From Pseudomonadota bacterium (lineage in GTDB: Bacteria; Myxococcota_A; Polyangia; Polyangiales; Polyangiaceae): a DNA stretch of 64,000 nucleotides. The stretch lies in contig JAEYWK010000045.1 in assembly GCA_023431345.1 (NCBI GenBank), positions 62,001-126,000 on the forward strand, given 5' to 3'. Position 1 is the first letter of the stretch, and each line of letters starts with the position of its first letter. The notes beneath the pieces are model-generated. The model worked only from the letters and a program-made list of their open reading frames with translations. It was not told the origin of the DNA and ran no database searches. Shown piece after piece: positions 63,322 through 64,000 of this stretch. The translations under genes and the position numbers were made by a program.

Positions 63322-63375
63322 GGCCACCTGGTTGACTGGATTTTCCCGGGCGACCCCGTGTTAAACCAGGTGGCC
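63322..63375 (+). promoter_or_regulatory. 12-bp inverted repeat enclosing the kinase ribosome binding site
   Basis: GGCCACCTGGTT (63322-63333) and AACCAGGTGGCC (63364-63375) are perfect inverted repeats separated by 30 nt. The Shine-Dalgarno-like AGGTGG (63368-63373) lies in the right arm, 6 nt before ATG 63380, so folding would hide it. Either an RNA structure controlling translation or an operator; inference. Confidence 0.6.
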
Positions 63376-63379
63376 CGCC

Positions 63380-64000
63380 ATGGACTCTGACGGCGCCCTC
63401 GTGTTCGCCCCGATCGGGCGCTATCAGCCAGTGCGACTGCTGGGGCGAGGCGCCATGGGTCGAGTCTTGCTCGCCCACGATCCGGTGGTGGAGCGTCGCG
63501 TGGCGATCAAGCTGCTGCGTGACGACCTGGTCATCGCGCCCGAGCAGCGCGCGGCGTTGATCGATCGCATGCGCCAAGAGGCGCGCGCGTCGGCCCGCGT
63601 CTCGCACCCCAACATCGTCGCGCTCTACGACATGGGCGAAGACCCCGAGCTAGGACTCTTCCTCGTCTTCGAGTACGCCGAGGGGCTCACGCTCGAGCAG
63701 CGGATCGCCAAAGGCCCCCTCGGCGCGGAGGCCGGGGCCAAGCTGTCGCGCGAGCTCGGCGACGCGCTCACGACCGCGCACGCCGCGGGCGTGCTGCACC
63801 GCGACATCAAGCCTCAAAACATCATCTTGACGGCGACGGGCGCCAAAATCGCCGACTTCGGCATCGCGCGGGTGCCCGATTCGACGCTCACACGCGACGG
63901 CGGGCTGCTCGGCACCCCCGCCTACAGCGCGCCCGAGTGCATCACCAAGGGCGTTTTCTCGCCGATCTCCGATCAGTTCTCGCTCGCCGCCACGCTCTAC
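63380..64000 (+). CDS. Serine/threonine protein kinase (partial, runs off the window)
   Basis: The reading frame from ATG 63380 is open to the window end (207 codons). The Hanks-type kinase motifs are all present: glycine loop LLGRGAMGRVLLA, catalytic VAIK lysine, HRDIKPQN catalytic loop, DFG, and GTPAYSAPE activation segment end. The C-terminal part, usually a transmembrane helix and sensor domains, is outside the window. Myxobacteria encode many such kinases. Its ribosome binding site is inside the inverted repeat described separately. Confidence 0.93.
   Translation, partial: MDSDGALVFAPIGRYQPVRLLGRGAMGRVLLAHDPVVERRVAIKLLRDDLVIAPEQRAALIDRMRQEARASARVSHPNIVALYDMGEDPELGLFLVFEYAEGLTLEQRIAKGPLGAEAGAKLSRELGDALTTAHAAGVLHRDIKPQNIILTATGAKIADFGIARVPDSTLTRDGGLLGTPAYSAPECITKGVFSPISDQFSLAATLY

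Overview
This is 64 kb of very GC-rich, gene-dense chromosome from a Gram-negative bacterium, most likely a myxobacterium (Myxococcota, perhaps Polyangiales). The signs are many secreted lipoproteins of no known family, a PilZ protein, a Ser/Thr kinase, a short polysaccharide export lipoprotein with a separate beta-barrel partner, and a TPR-rich operon that resembles the Glt/Agl gliding-motility core of Myxococcus. Genes are packed into operons with many 4-nt stop/start overlaps. I found no rRNA, tRNA, CRISPR array, insertion sequence or prophage.

Layout. 1-6.4 kb: a pepP operon with secreted proteins, two small conserved genes, RluB with a repetitive Arg/Gly-rich tail, and a pair of lipoproteins with Ca-binding-like repeats. 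6.7-11.7 kb: a ribbon-helix-helix regulator with a readable promoter, lepA, and an active/inactive M16 peptidase pair. 11.7-25.4 kb: mostly housekeeping metabolism (phosphohexomutase, biotin carboxylase, RlmN, MazG, a crotonase, cysteine synthase, YgfZ), a heme-oxygenase-like di-iron protein and a glutamine-amidotransferase-like protein lacking its catalytic Cys. 25.4-33.3 kb: an unusual minus-strand operon (MoxR ATPase, acyl carrier protein, two ketosynthase/half-ketosynthase fusions, lipoprotein), facing a plus-strand group (a 54-residue membrane protein, a flippase-like membrane protein, a leucine-rich-repeat lipoprotein). 33.3-40.3 kb: RluD, Maf, a glycosyltransferase-like membrane protein and polysaccharide export components.

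40.5-51.5 kb: a seven-gene minus-strand operon of cell-envelope proteins (three large TPR proteins, a TonB-like AgmX/PglI-family protein, and small or low-complexity exported proteins). It is divergent from an ECF sigma factor and its zinc-finger anti-sigma factor (51.9-53.8 kb). 53.8-64 kb: a fatty acid desaturase, a PilZ protein, a GT39-like membrane protein, the GTPases Era and Der, an ArsA-like ATPase, a CpsB-type PHP phosphatase and the N-terminal part of a Ser/Thr kinase whose ribosome binding site lies in a perfect 12-bp inverted repeat.

The best candidates for an undescribed system are the MoxR-ACP-double-ketosynthase operon with its divergent membrane genes, and the Glt-like envelope operon with its adjacent sigma/anti-sigma pair. 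All family assignments come from reading motifs by eye; no database search was possible.
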